Assembly: GCF_963678635.1 (NCBI RefSeq)
Contig: NC_087065.1
Location: 78,315,396 to 78,379,395, forward strand
Length of the DNA stretch: 64,000 nt
From: Symsagittifera roscoffensis
Taxonomy: Eukaryota; Xenacoelomorpha; Acoela; Convolutidae
Direction of reading: 5' to 3'
The notes below the pieces were generated by a model that made no database searches, was not told the DNA's origin, and was given only the letters and a program-made list of their open reading frames with translations. Position numbers and translations under genes: made by a program. Of the stretch, positions 38,700 to 51,778 are shown piece by piece. Each line of letters begins with the position of its first letter. The first letter of the stretch is position 1.

Positions 38700-41600
38700 T
38701 GTTTGTTACACGGTCAGTCCTCTTTTCCCAACCACAGTCGTACATTTCAGTGTAATGTATTGCAGGCGTAAGGTTTGTTACACTGCCAGTCCTCTATTCC
38801 AACCACAGTAATATATTGTAGTGTAAAGTATTGCAGGCGTAGTGTTTGTTACACGGTCAGTCCTCTTTTCCCAACCACAGTAGTACATTTTATTGTAACG
38901 TATTGCAGGAGTAGTGTCTGTTACACTGTCATTCCTCTTTTACCACCCACAGTATTACATTTTAGTGTAACGTATTGCAGGCGTAGTGTTTGTTACATGG
39001 TCAGTCCTCTTTTCCCAACCACAGTAGTAATTTTTATTGTAACGAATTGTAGGCGTAACATTTGTTACAGTGACAGTCCTCTTTTCCCAACCACAGTAAT
39101 TTATTTAAGTGTAACGTATTGCAGGCGTAGTATTTGTTAAACTGTCAGTCCTCTTTTCCCAACCACAGTAGAAAATTTTAGAGTAACGTTTTGCAGGCAT
39201 AGTGTTTGTTACACGGTCAGTCCTCTTTTCCCAACCACAGTGGTACATTTTAGTATAACGTATTGCAGGCGTAGTGTTTGTTACACGGTCAGTGCTCTTT
39301 TCCCGACCATGTTAGTACATTTTAGTGCAAAGTATTGCAGGCGTAGTGTTTGTTACACGGTCAGTACTCTTTTCCCAACCACAGCAGTACATTTTAGTGT
39401 AACGTATTGCAGGAGTAGTGTTTGTTACACTGTCAGTCCTCTTTTCCCAACCACAGTAGTACATTTTAGTGTATAGTTTTGCCGGCGTAGTGTTTGTTAC
39501 ACGGTCAGTCCTCTTTTCCCAACCACAGTCGTACATTTCAGTGTAATGTATTGCAGGCGCAGTGTTTGTTACATTGTTTGTCAGTCCTCTTTTCACAACC
39601 ACAGTAATTTATTTAAGTGTAACGTATTGCAGGCGTAGTGTTTGTTAAACTGTCAGTCCTCTTTTCCCAACCACAGTAGAACATTTTAGAGTAAAGTTTT
39701 GCAGGCATAGTGTTTGTTACACGGTCAGTCCTCTTTTCCCAACCACAGTCGTACATTTTAGTATAACGTATTGCAGGCGTAGTGTTTGTTACACGGTCAG
39801 TGCTCTTTTCCCGACCACCGTAGGACGTTTCAGTGTAATGTATTGCAGGCGTAAGTTTTGTTACACTGCCAGTCCTCTATTCCAACCACAGTAAAATATG
39901 ATAGTGTAAAGTATTGCAGGCGCAGTGTTTTTTACATTGTCAGTCCTCTTTTTCCAACCACAGAAGTAGACTTTAGTGTAAAGTATTGCAGGAGTAGTGT
40001 TTGTTACATGGTCAGTCCTCTTTTCTCAACCACAGTGTACATTTTAGTGTAAGTTATTGCAGGCGTAGTGTTTGTTACACGGTCAGTCCTCTTTTCCCAA
40101 CCACAGTCGTACATTTTAGTATAACGTATTGCAGGCGTAGTGTTTGTTACACGGTCAGTGCTCTTTTTCCGACCACGGTAGTACATTTTAGTGCAAAGTA
40201 TTGCAGGCGTAGTGTTTTTTACACGGTCAGTCCTCTTTTCTTAACCACAGCAGTACATTTTATTGTAACGTATTGCAGGAGTAGTGTTTGTTACACTGTC
40301 AGTCCTCTTTTCCCAACCACAATAGTACATTTTAGTGTATAGTTTTGCAGGCGTAGTGTTTGTTACACGGTCAGTCCTCTTTTCCCAACCACAGTCGTAC
40401 ATTTTAGTATAACGTATTGCAGGCGTAGTGTTTGTTACACGGTCAGTGCTCTTTTTCCGACCACGGTAGTACATTTTAGTGCAAAGTATTGCAGGCGTAG
40501 TGTTTTTTACACGGTCAGTCCTCTTTTCTTAACCACAGCAGTACATTTTATTGTAACGTATTGCAGGAGTAGTGTTTGTTACACGGTCAGTCCTCTTTTC
40601 CCAACCACAGTCGTACATTTCAGTGTAATGTATTGCAGGCGTAACGTTTGTTACACTGCCAGTACTCTATTCCAACCACAGTAAAATATGATAGTGTAAA
40701 GTATTGCAGGCGCAGTGTTTTTTACATTGTCAGTCCTCTTTTTCCAACCACAGTAGTAGACTTTAGTGTAAAGTATTGCAGGAGTAGTGTTTGTTACACG
40801 GTCAGTCCCCTTTTCTCAACCACAGTGTACATTTTAGTGTAAGTTATTGCAGGCGTAGTGTTTGTTACACGGTCAGTCCTGTTTTCCCAACCACAGTCGT
40901 ACATTTTAGTATAACGTATTGCAGGCGTAGTGTTTGTTACACGATCAGTGCTCTTTTTCCGACCACGTTAGTACATTTTAGTGCAAAGTATTGCAGGCGT
41001 AGTGTTTTTTACACGGTCAGTCCTCTATTCCAACCACAGTAATATATTGTAGTGCAAAGTATTGCAGGCGTAGTGTTTGTTACACGGTCAGTTTTTTTTC
41101 CCAACCACAGTAGTACATTTTATTGTAACGTATTGCAGGCGTAGTGTTTGTTACAATGTCAGTCCTCTTTTCCTATTAACTGTAGTTCATTTTAGTGAAA
41201 TGTATTGCATGCGTAGTGTTTGTAACACGGTCAGTGCTCTTTTTCCGACCACGGTAGTACATTTTAGTGCAAAGTATTGCAGGCGTAGTGTTTTTTACAC
41301 GGTCAGTCCTCTTTTCTTAACCACAGCAGTACATTTTAGTGTAACGTATTGCAGGCGTAGTGTTTGTTACACTGTCAGTCCTCTTTTCCCAACCACAATA
41401 GTACATTTTAGTGTATAGTTTTGTAGGCGTAACGTTTGTTACACTGCCAGTCCTCTATTCCAACCACAGTAATATATTGTAGTGCAAAGTATTGCAGGCG
41501 TAGTGTTTGTTACACGGTCAGTTTTTTTCCCAACCACAGTAGTACATTTTCTTGTAACGTATTGCAGGCGTAGTGTTTGTTACAATGTCAGTCCGCTTTT

Positions 41601-44080
41601 CCTATTAACTGTAGTACATTTTAGTGAAATGTATTGCATGCGTAGTGTGTGTAACACGGTCAGTCCTCCTTTCCCAACCAAATTAGTACATTTCAGTGTA
41701 AAGTATTGCAAGCGTAATGTTTGTTACGCTGTCATTCCTCTTTTCTCAACCACAGTAGTACATTTTGGTGTAACGTATTTTAGGCGTAGTGTTTGTTACA
41801 CGGTCAGTCCTCTTTTTCCAAGAAAAGTAGTACATTTTAGTTTAACGTATTGCAGGAGTAGTGTCTGCTACACTGTCAGTCCTCTTTTACCACCCACAGT
41901 ATTACATTTTAGTGTAACGTATTGCAGGCGTAGTGTTTGTTACATGGTCAGTCCTCTTTTCCCAACCACAAAAGTAATTTTTATTATAACGAATTGTAGG
42001 CGTAACGTTTGTTACAGTGACATTCCTCTTTTCCCGACCACAGTAGTTTATTTAAGTGTAACGTCTTGCAGGCGTAGTGTTTGTTACACTGTCAGTCCTC
42101 TTTTCCCAACCACAGTAGAACATTTTAGAGTAACTTTTTGCAGGCATAGTGTTTGTTACACGGTCAGTCCTCTTTTCTCGACCACAGTGTACATTTTAGT
42201 GTAAGTTATTGCAGGCGTAGTGTTTGTTACACGGTCAGTCCTCTTTTCCCAACCACAGTGGTACATTTTAGTATAACGTATTGCAGGCGTAGTGTTTGTT
42301 ACACGGTCAGTGCTCTTTTCCCGACCACGTTAGTACATTTTAGTGCAAAGTATTGCGCGTAGTGTTTGTTACACGGTCAGTCCTCTTTTCCCAACCACAG
42401 CAGTACATTTTAGTGTAACGTATTGCAGGAGTAGTGTTTGTTACACGGTCAGTCCTCTTTTCCCAACCACAGTCGTACATTTCAGTGTAATGTATTGCAG
42501 GCGTAAGGTTTGTTACACTGCCAGTCCTCTATTCCAACCACAGTAATATATTGTAGTGTAAAGTATTGCAGGCGTAGTGTTTGTTACACGGTCAGTCCTC
42601 TTTTCCCAACCTTAGTAGTACATTTTATTGTAACGTATTGCAGGAGTAGTGTCTGTTACACTGTCATTCCTCTTTTACCACCCACAGTATTACATTTTAG
42701 TGTAACGTATTGCAGGCGTAGTGTTTGTTACATGGTCAGTCCTCTTTTCCCAACCACAGTAGTAATTTTTTTTGTAACGAATTGTAGGCGTAACATTTGT
42801 TACAGTGACAGTCCTCTTTTCCCAACCACAGTAATTTATTTAAGTGTAACGTATTGCAGGCGTAGTGTTTGTTAAACTGTCAGTCCTCTTTTCCCAACCA
42901 CAGTAGAACATTTTAGAGTAACGTTTTGCAGGCATAGTGTTTGTTACACGGTCAGTCCTCTTTTCCCAACCACAGTGGTACATTTTAGTATAACGTATTG
43001 CAGGCGTAGTGTTTGTTACACGGTCAGTGCTCTTTTCCCGACCACGTTAGTACATTTTAAAGCAAAGTATTGCAGGCGTAGTGTTTGTTACACGGTCAGT
43101 CCTCTTTTCCCAACCACAGCAGTACATTTTAGTGTAACGTATTGCAGGAGTAGTGTTAGTTACACTGTCAGTCCTCTTTTCCTAACCACAGTAGTACATT
43201 TTAGTGTATAGTTTTGCCGGCGTAGTGTTTGTTACATTGTCAGTCCTCTTTTTCCAACCACAGTAGTAGACTTTAGTGTAAAGTATTGCAGGAGTAGTGT
43301 TTGTTACACGGTCAGTCCTCTTTTCCCAACCACAGTCGTACATTTCAGTGTAATGTATTGCAGGCGTAAGGTTTGTTACACTGCCAGTCCTCTATTCCAA
43401 CCACAGTAATATATTGTAGTGTAAAGTATTGCAGGCGCCGTGTTTGTTACACGGTCAGTCCTCTTTTCCCAACCACAGTAGTACATTTTATTGTAACGTA
43501 TTGCAGGAGTAGTGTCTGTTGCACTGTCATTCCTCTTTTACCACCCACAGTATTACATTTTAGTGTAACGTATTGCAGGCGTAGTGTTTGTTACATGGTC
43601 AGTCCTCTTTTCCCAACCACAGTAGTAATTTTTATTGTAACGAATTGTAGGCGTAACATTTGTTACAGTGACAGTCCTCTTTTCCCAACCACAGTAATTT
43701 ATTTAAGTGTAACGTATTGCAGGCGTAGTGTTTGTTAAACTGTCAGTCCTCTTTTCCCAACCACAGTAGAACATTTTAGAGTAACGTTTTGCAGGCATAG
43801 TGTTTGTTACACGGTCAGTCCTCTTTTCCCAACCACAGTGGTACATTTTAGTATAACGTATTGCAGGCGTAGTGTTTGTTACACGGTCAGTGCTCTTTTC
43901 CCGACCACGTTAGTACATTTTAGTGCAAAGTATTGCAGGCGTAGTGTTTGTTACACGGTCACTCCTCTTTTCCCAACCACAGCAGTACATTTTAGTGTAA
44001 CGTATTGCAGGAGTAGTGTTTGTTACACTGTCAGTCCTCTTTTCCCAACCACAGTAGTACATTTTAGTGTATAGTTTTGC
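38700..44080 (+). repeat. Domain III 863- and 3735-bp duplications
   Basis: The block near 38754-39480 recurs at 42489-43211 (offset 3735 bp) and again at 43352-44074 (offset 863 bp, 12 monomers less one). It starts with a 71-bp monomer, CCAGTCCTCTATTCCAACC, and includes TAACGAATTGTAGGCGTAAC and CAGTAATTTATTTAAGTG monomers. Between copies lie rearranged pieces of the 3302-bp unit, for example 41077-41230 matching 37267. Confidence 0.78.
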
Positions 44081-44219
44081 CGGCGTAGTGTTTGTTACAT
44101 TGTCAGTCCTCTTTTTCCAACCACAGTAGTAGACTTTAGTGTAAAGTATTGCAGGCGTAGTGTTTGTTACACGGTCAGTCCTCTTTTCCCAACCACAGTC
44201 GTACATTTCAGTGTAATGT

Positions 44220-47200
44220 ATTGCAGGCGTAAGGTTTGTTACACTGCCAGTCCTCTATTCCAACCACAGTAATATATTGTAGTGTAAAGTATTGCAGGCG
44301 CAGTGTTTGTTACATTGTCAGTCCTCTTTTTCCAACCACAGTAGTAGACTTTAGTGTAAAGTATTGCAGGCGTAGTGTTTGTTACACGGTCAGTCCTCTT
44401 TTCCCAACCACAGTAGTACATTTTATTGTAACGTATTGCAGGCGTAGTGTTTGTTACAATGTCAGTCCTCTTTTCCTAATAACTGTAGTACATTTTAGTG
44501 AATTGTATTGCATTCGTAATGTTTGTTACGCTGTCAGTCCTCTTTTCTCAACCACAGTAGTATATTTTAGTGTAACGTATCGCAGGCGTAGTGTTTGTTA
44601 CACGGTCAGTCCTTTTTTCCCAACCAAAGTAGTACATTTTAGTGTAAAATGTTGGAGGCGTAAGGTTTGTTACACTGTCAGTCCTCTTTTCCCAACCACA
44701 GTAGTACATTTTAGTGTATAGTTTTGCAGGCGTAGTGTTTGTTACATGGTCAGTCCTCTTTTTCCAACCACAGTCGTACATTTCAGTGTAATGTATTGCA
44801 GGCGTAAGGTTTGTTACACTGCCAGTCCTCTATTCCAACCACAGTAATATATTGTAGTGTAAAGTATTGCAGGCGTAGTGTTTGTTACACGGTCAGTCCT
44901 CTTTTCCCAACCACAGTAGTACATTTTATTGTAACGTAATGCAGGAGTAGTGTCTGTTACACTGTCATTCCTCTTTTACCACCCACAGTATTACATTTTA
45001 GTGTAACGTATTGCAGGCGTAGTGTTTGTTACATGGTCAGTCCTCTTTTCCCAACCACAGTAGTAATTTTTATTGTAACGAATTGTAGGCGTATCATTTG
45101 TTACAGTGACAGTCCTCTTTTCCCAACCACAGTAATTTATTTAAGTGTAACGTATTGCAGGCGTAGTGTTTGTTAAACTGTCAGTCCTCTTTTCCCAACC
45201 ACAGTAGAAAATTTTAGAGTAACGTTTTGCAGGCATAGTGTTTGTTACACGGTCAGTCCTCTTTTCCCAACCACAGTCGTACATTTTAGTATGACGTATT
45301 GCAGGCGTAGTGTTTGTTACACGGTCAGTGCTCTTTTTCCCGACCACGTTAGTACATTTTAGTGCAAAGTATTGCAGGCGTAGTTTTTGTTACACGGTCA
45401 GTCCTCTTTTCCGAACCACAGCAGTACATTTTAGTGTAACGTATTGCAGGAGTAGTGTTTGTTACACTGTCAGTCCTCTTTTCCCAACCACAGTAGTACA
45501 TTTTAGTGTATAGTTTTGCCGGCGTAGTGTTTGTTACACGGTCAGTCCTCTTTTCCCAACCACAGTCGTACATTTCAGTGTAATGTATTGCAGGCGTAAG
45601 GTTTGTTACACTGCCAGTCCTCTATTCCAACCACAGTAATATATTGTAGTGTAAAGTATTGCAGGCGCAGTGTTTGTTACATTGTCAGTCCTCTTTTTCC
45701 AACCACAGTAGTAGACATTAGTGTAAAGTATTGCAGGCGTAGTGTTTGTTACACAGTCAGTCCTCTTTTCCCAACCACAGTAGTACATTTTATTGTAACG
45801 TATTGCAGGCGTAGTGTTTGTTACAATGTCAGTCCTCTTTTCCTAATAACTGTAGTACATTTTAGTGAATTGTATTGCATTCGTAATGTTTGTTACACTG
45901 TCAGTCCTCTTTTCTCAACCACAGTAGTACATTTTAGTGTAACGTATCGCAGGCGTAGTGTTTGTTACACGGTCAGTCCTTTTTTCCCAACCAAAGTAGT
46001 ACATTTTAGTGTAAAATGTTGGAGGCGTAAGGTTTGTTACACTGTCAGTCCACTTGTTACAACAAAAGTAGTACATTTTAGTTTAACGTATTGCAGGAGT
46101 AATTTTTGTTACACGGTCAGTTCTCTTTTACCAAGCACAGTAGTACATTTTAGTGTAAGTTATTGCAGGCGTAGTGTTTGTTACACGGTCAGTCCTCTTT
46201 TCCAACCACAGTCGTACATTTTAGTATAACGTATTGAAGGCGTAGTGTTTGTTACACGGTCAGTCCTCTTTTCCCAACCACAGTAGCACATTTTAGTGTA
46301 TGGTTTTGCAGGCGTAGTGTTTGTTACACGGTCAGCCCTCTTTTCGCAACCACAGTCGTACATTTTAGTGTAAAATGTTGGAGGCGTAAGGTTTGTTACA
46401 CTGTCAGTCCTCTTTTTCCAACAAAAGTAGTACATTTTAGTTTAACGTATTGCAGGAGTAATTTTTGTTACACGGTCAGTTCTCTTTTACCAAGCACAGT
46501 AGTACATTTTAGTGTAAGTTATTGCAGGCGTAGTGTTTGTTACACGGTCAGTCCTCTTTTCCCAACCACAGTCGTACATTTTAGTATAACGTATTGCAGG
46601 GGTAAGGTTTGTTACACTGCCAGTCCTCTATTCCAACCACAGTAATATATTGTAGTGTAAAGTATTGCAGGCGCAGTGTTTGTTACACGGTCAGTCCTTT
46701 TTTCCCAACCAAAGTAGTACATTTTAGTGTAAAATAATGGAGGCGTAAGGTTTGTTACACTGTCAGTCCTCTTTTTCCAACAAAAGTAGTACATTTTAGT
46801 TGAACGTATTGTAGGAGTAATTTTTGTTAAACGGTCAGTTCTCTTTTACCAAGCACAGTAGTACATTTTAGTGTAAGTTATTGCAGGCGTAGTGTTTGTT
46901 ACACGGTCAGTCCTATTTTCCCAACCACAGTCGTACATTTTAGTATAACGTATTGCATGCGTAGTGTTTGTTACACGGTCAGTGCTCTTTTCCCGACCAC
47001 GTTAGTACATTTTAGTGCAAAGTATTGCAGGCGTAGTTTTTGTTACACGGTCAGTCCTCTTTTCCCAACCACAGCAGTACATTTTAGTGTAACGTATTGC
47101 AGGAGTAGTGTTTGTTACACTGTCAGTCCTCTTTTCCCAACCACAGTAGTACATTTTAGTGTATAGTTTTGCAGGCGTAGTGTTTGTTACACGGTCAGTC

Positions 47201-48450
47201 CTCTTTTCCCAACCACAGTCGTACATTTCAGTGTAATGTATTGCAGGCGTAAGGTTTGTTACACTGCCAGTCCTCTATTCCAACCACAGTAATATATTGT
47301 AGTGTACAGTATTGCAGGCGCAGTGTTTGTTACATTGTCAGTCCTCTTTTTCCAACCACAGTAGTAGACTTTAGTGTAAAGTATTGCAGGCGTAGTGTTT
47401 GTTACACGGTCAGTCCTCTTTTCCCAACCACAGTCGTACATTTTAGTATAACGTATTGCAGGGGTAAGGTTTGTTACACTGCCAGTCCTCTATTCCAACC
47501 ACAGTAATATATTGTAGTGTAAAGTATTGCAGGCGCAGTGTTTGTTACACGGTCAGTCCTTTTTTCCCAACCAAAGTAGTACATTTTAGTGTAAAATGTT
47601 GGAGGCGTAAGGTTTGTTACACTGTCAGTCCTCTTTTTCCAACAAAAGAAGTACATTTTAGTTGAACGTATTGCAGGAGTAATTTTTGTTAAACGGTCAG
47701 TTCTCTTTTACCAAGCACAGTAGTACATTTTAGTGTAAGTTATTGCAGGCGTAGTGTTTGTTACACGGTCAGTCCTCTTTTCCCAACCACAGTCGTACAT
47801 TTTAGTATAACGTATTGCAGGCGTAGTGTTTGTTACACGGTCAGTGCTCTTTTCCCGACCACGTTAGTACATTTTAGTGCAAAGTATTGCAGGCGTAGTT
47901 TTTGTTACACGGTCAGTCCTCTTTTCCCAACCACAGCAGTACATTTTAGTGTAACGTATTGCAGGAGTAGTGTTTGTTACACTGTCAGTCCTCTTTTCCC
48001 AACCACAGTAGTACATTTTAGTGTATAGTTTTGCAGGCGTAGTGTTTGTTACACGGTCAGTCCTCTTTTCCCAACCACAGTCGTACATTTCAGTGTAATG
48101 TATTGCAGGCGTAAGGTTTGTTACACTGCCAGTCCTCTATTCCAACCACAGTAATATATTGTAGTGTAAAGTATTGCAGGCGCAGTGTTTGTTACATTGT
48201 CAGTCCTCTTTTTCCAACCACAGTAGTAGACTTTAGTGTAAAGTATTGCAGGCGTAGTGTTTGTTACACGGTCAGTCCTCTTTTCCCAACCACAGTAGTA
48301 CATTTTATTGTAACGTATTGCAGGCGTAGTGTTTGTTACAATGTCAGTCCTCTTTTCCTATTAACTGTAGTACATTTTAGTGAAATTTATTGCATGCGTA
48401 GTGTTTGTAACACGGTCAGTCCTCCTTTCCCAACCAAATTAGTACATTTT
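44220..48450 (+). repeat. Domain III modular repeats opened by a 71-bp monomer
   Basis: Blocks of 9 to 23 monomers each begin with the 71-bp monomer CCAGTCCTCTATTCCAACC, at about 44247, 44820, 45614, 46619, 47267, 47482 and 48129. Homologous starts lie 1367, 1653 and 862 bp apart. Contents are shared but reshuffled, including GGAGTAATTTTTGTTACACG and TTTTCCTAATAACTGTAGTA monomers. The order changes from block to block, so this is a mosaic rather than a regular higher-order repeat. Confidence 0.75.
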
Positions 48451-48960
48451 TACAGTAGTACATTTTTACCAAGCACAGCAGCACAGTATTCAAATGTACT
48501 ACCAACCACAGTAGTACATTTGAATAAAACGTATTGCAGGCGTAGTGTTTGTTACACGGTCAGTCCTCTTTTCCCAACCACAGTCGTACATTTTAGTATA
48601 ACGTATTGAAGGCGTAGTGTTTGTTACACGGTCAGTCCTCTTTTCCCAACCACAGTAGCCCATTTTAGTGTATGGTTTTGCAGGCGTAGTGTTTGTTACA
48701 CGGTCAGTCCTCTTTTCCCAACCACAGTCGTACATTTCAGTGTAATGTATTGCAGGCGTAAGGTTTGTTACACTGCCAGTCCTCTATTCCAACCACAGTT
48801 ATATATTGTAGTGTAAAGTATTGCAGGCGCAGTGTTTGTTACATTGTCAGTCCTCTTTTTCCAACCACTATAGTAGACTTTAAAGTAAAGTATTGCAGGC
48901 GTAGTGTTTGTTACACGGTCAGTCCTCTTTTCCCAACCACAGTAGTACATTTTATTGTAA
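48440..48960 (+). repeat. 1785-bp-spaced duplication, copy 1
   Basis: A block that starts at an unusual ACATTTTTACCAAGCACAGC join, contains a foldback (48487-48526) and continues through a 71-bp monomer at about 48776. Its partner lies 1785 bp downstream. Both contain the rare GTAGCCCATTTTAGTGTATG monomer. Confidence 0.8.
48487..48526. repeat. 15-bp perfect foldback inside the satellite
   Basis: TATTCAAATGTACTA (48487-48501) and TAGTACATTTGAATA (48512-48526) are exact reverse complements separated by the 10-nt spacer CCAACCACAG. The right arm and spacer are normal-orientation satellite sequence; the left arm is an inverted copy of that sequence. It is one of only two inverted satellite fragments I noticed. 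Confidence 0.93.
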
Positions 48961-49066
48961 TGTATTGCAGGCGTAGTGTTTGTTACAATGTCAGTCCTCT
49001 TTTCCTATTAACTGTAGTACATTTTAGTGAAATGTATTGCATGCGTAGTGTTTGTAACACGGTCAG

Positions 49067-49860
49067 TCCTCCTTTCCCAACCAAATTAGTACATTACAGT
49101 GTAAAGCATTGCAGGCGTAATGTTTGTTACGCTGTCAGTCCTCTTTTCTCTACCACAGTAGTACATTTTAGTGTAACGTTTTGCAGGCGTAGTGTTTGTT
49201 ACACGGTTAGTCCTCCTTTCCCAACCAAATTAGTACATTTCAGTGTAAAGCATTGCAGGCGTAATGTTTGTTACGCTGTCAGTCCTCTTTTCTCTACCAC
49301 AGTAGTACATTTTAGTGTAACGTTTTGCAGGCGTAGTGTTTGTTACACGGTTAGTCCTCTTTTCCCAACCAAATTAGTACATTTCAGTGTAAAGCATTGC
49401 AGGCGTAATGTTTGTTACACGGTCAGTCCTCCTTTCCCAACCAAATTAGTACATTTCAGTGTAAAGCATTGCAGGCGTAATGTTTGTTACGCTGTCAGTC
49501 CTCTTTTCTCAACCACAGTAGTACATTTTAGTGTAACGTTTTGCAGGCGTAGTGTTTGTTACACGGTTAGTCCTCTTTTCCCAACCAAATTAGTACATTT
49601 TAGTGTAAAATGTTGGAGGCGTAGTGTTTGTAACACGGTCAGTCCTCCTTTCCCAACCAAATTAGTACATTTCAGTGTAAAGCATTGCAGGCGTAATGTT
49701 TGTTACGCTGTCAGTCCTCTTTTCTCAACCACGGTAGTACATTTTAGTGTAACGTTTTGCAGGCGTAGTGTTTGTTACACGGTTAGTCCTCTTTTCCCAA
49801 CCAAATTAGTACATTTCAGTGTAAAGCATTGCAGGCGTAATGTTTGTTACGCTGTCAGTC
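49067..49860 (+). repeat. 144-bp dimer higher-order repeat
   Basis: Two monomer types alternate. One has TCCTCCTTTCCCAACCAAAT and CATTGCAGGCGTAATG; the other has GTTACGCTGTCAGTCC and AACGTTTTGCAGG. The dimer start at 49067 recurs at 49211, exactly 144 bp on, and further copies follow to about 49850 with an occasional dropped or added monomer. A related set recurs near 50860-51400. Confidence 0.85.
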
Positions 49861-50224
49861 CTCTTTTCTCACAACCACAGTAGTACATTTTATTGTAACG
49901 TATTGCAGGCGTAGTGTTTGTTACAATGTCAGTCCTCTTTTCCTAATAACTGTAGTACATTTTAGTGAATTGTATTGCATTCGTAATGTTTGTTACGCTG
50001 TCAGTCCTCTTTTCTCAACCACAGTAGTACATTTTAGTATAACGTATCGCAGGCGTAGTGTTTGTTACACGGTCAGTCCTTTTTTCCCAACCAAAGTAGT
50101 ACATTTTAGTGTAAAATGTTGGAGGCGTAAGGTTTGTTACACTGTCAGTCCTCTTTTTCCAACAAAAGTAGTACATTTTAGTTTAACGTATTGCAGGAGT
50201 AATTTTTGTTACACGGTCAGTTCT

Positions 50225-50760
50225 ATCTTACCAAGCACAGTAGTACATTTTTACCAAGCACAGTAGCACAGTATTCAAATGTACTACCAACCACAGTAGT
50301 ACATTTGAATAAAACGTATTGCAGGCGTAGTGTTTGTTACACGGTCAGTCCTTTTTTCCCAACCACAGTCGTACATTTTAGTATAACGTATTTAAGGCGT
50401 AGTGTTTGTTACACGGTCAGTCCTCTTTTCCCAACCACAGTAGCCCATTTTAGTGTATGATTTTGCAGGCGTAGTGTTTGTTACACGGTCAGTCCTCTTT
50501 TCCCAAGCACAGTCGTACATTTCAGTGTAATGTATTGCAGGCGTAAGGTTTGTTACACTGCCAGTCCTCTATTCCAACCACAGTAAAATATTGTAGTGTA
50601 AAGTATTGCAGGCGCAGTGTTTGTTACATGGTCAGTCCTCTTTTTCCAACCACTATAGTAGACTTTAAAGTAATGTATTGCAGGCGTAGTGTTTGTTACA
50701 CGGTCAGTCCTCTTTTCCCAACCACAGTAGTACATTTTATTGTAATGTATTGCAGGCGTA
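50225..50760 (+). repeat. 1785-bp-spaced duplication, copy 2
   Basis: Second copy of the block at 48440-48960, including the ACATTTTTACCAAGCACAG join, the foldback and the following 71-bp monomer at about 50560. Small differences (GTAGCACAG for CAGCACAG before the foldback) show the copies have begun to diverge. Confidence 0.8.
50272..50311. repeat. 15-bp perfect foldback, second copy
   Basis: TATTCAAATGTACTA (50272-50286) and TAGTACATTTGAATA (50297-50311) with the same CCAACCACAG spacer as at 48487. Arms and spacer are unchanged between the two copies. Confidence 0.93.
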
Positions 50761-51778
50761 AAGTTTGTTACAATGTCAGTCCTCTTTTCCTATTAACTGT
50801 AGTACATTTTAGTGAAATGTATTGCATGCGTAGTGTTTGTAACACGGTCAGTCCTCCTTTCCCAACCAAATTAGTACATTTCAGTGTAAAGCATTGCAGG
50901 CGTAGTGTTTGTTACACGGTCAGTCCTCTTTTCCCAACCAAATTAGTGCATTTCAGTGTAAATTGTTGGAGGCGTAGTGTTTGTAACACAGTCAGTCCTC
51001 CTTTCCCAACCAAATTAGTACATTTCAGTGTAAAGCATTGCAGGCGTAATGTTTGTTACGCTGTCAGTCCTCTTTTCTCAACCACAGTAGTACATTTTAG
51101 TGTAACGTTTTGCAGGCGTAGTGTTTGTTACACGGTCAGTCCTCTTTTCCCAACCAAATTAGTACATTTTAGTGGAAAATGTTGGAGGCGTAGCGTTTGT
51201 AACACGGTCAGTCCTCCTTTCCCAACCAAATTAGTACATTTCAGTGTAAAGCATTGCAGGCGTAATGTTTGCTACGCTGTCAGTCCTCTTTTCTCAACCA
51301 CAGTAGTACATTTTAGTGTAACGTTTTGCAGGCGTAGTGTTTGTTACACGGTCAGTCCTCTTTTCCCAACCAAATTAGTACATTTTAGTGTAAAATGTTG
51401 GAGGCGTAAGGTTTGTTACACGGTCAGTTCTCTTTTACCAACGACAGTAGTACATTTTAGTCTAAGTATTGCAGGTGTAGTGTTTGTTACACGGTCAGTC
51501 CTATTTTCCCAACCACAGTAGTACATTTTAGTGTAACGTATTGTAGGCGTAATGTTTAATACACTGTCAGTCCTCTTTTCACAACCACAGTTGTTGATTT
51601 TAGTGTAACGTATTGCAGGCTTAGTGTTTGTTACACGGCCAGTCCTATTTTCCCAACCACAGTAGTACATTTTAGTGTAAAGTATTGCAGGAGTAGTGTC
51701 TGTTACACTGTCAGTCCTCTTTTACCACCCACAGTATTACATTTTAGTGTAACGTATTGCAGGCGTAGTGTTTGTTAC

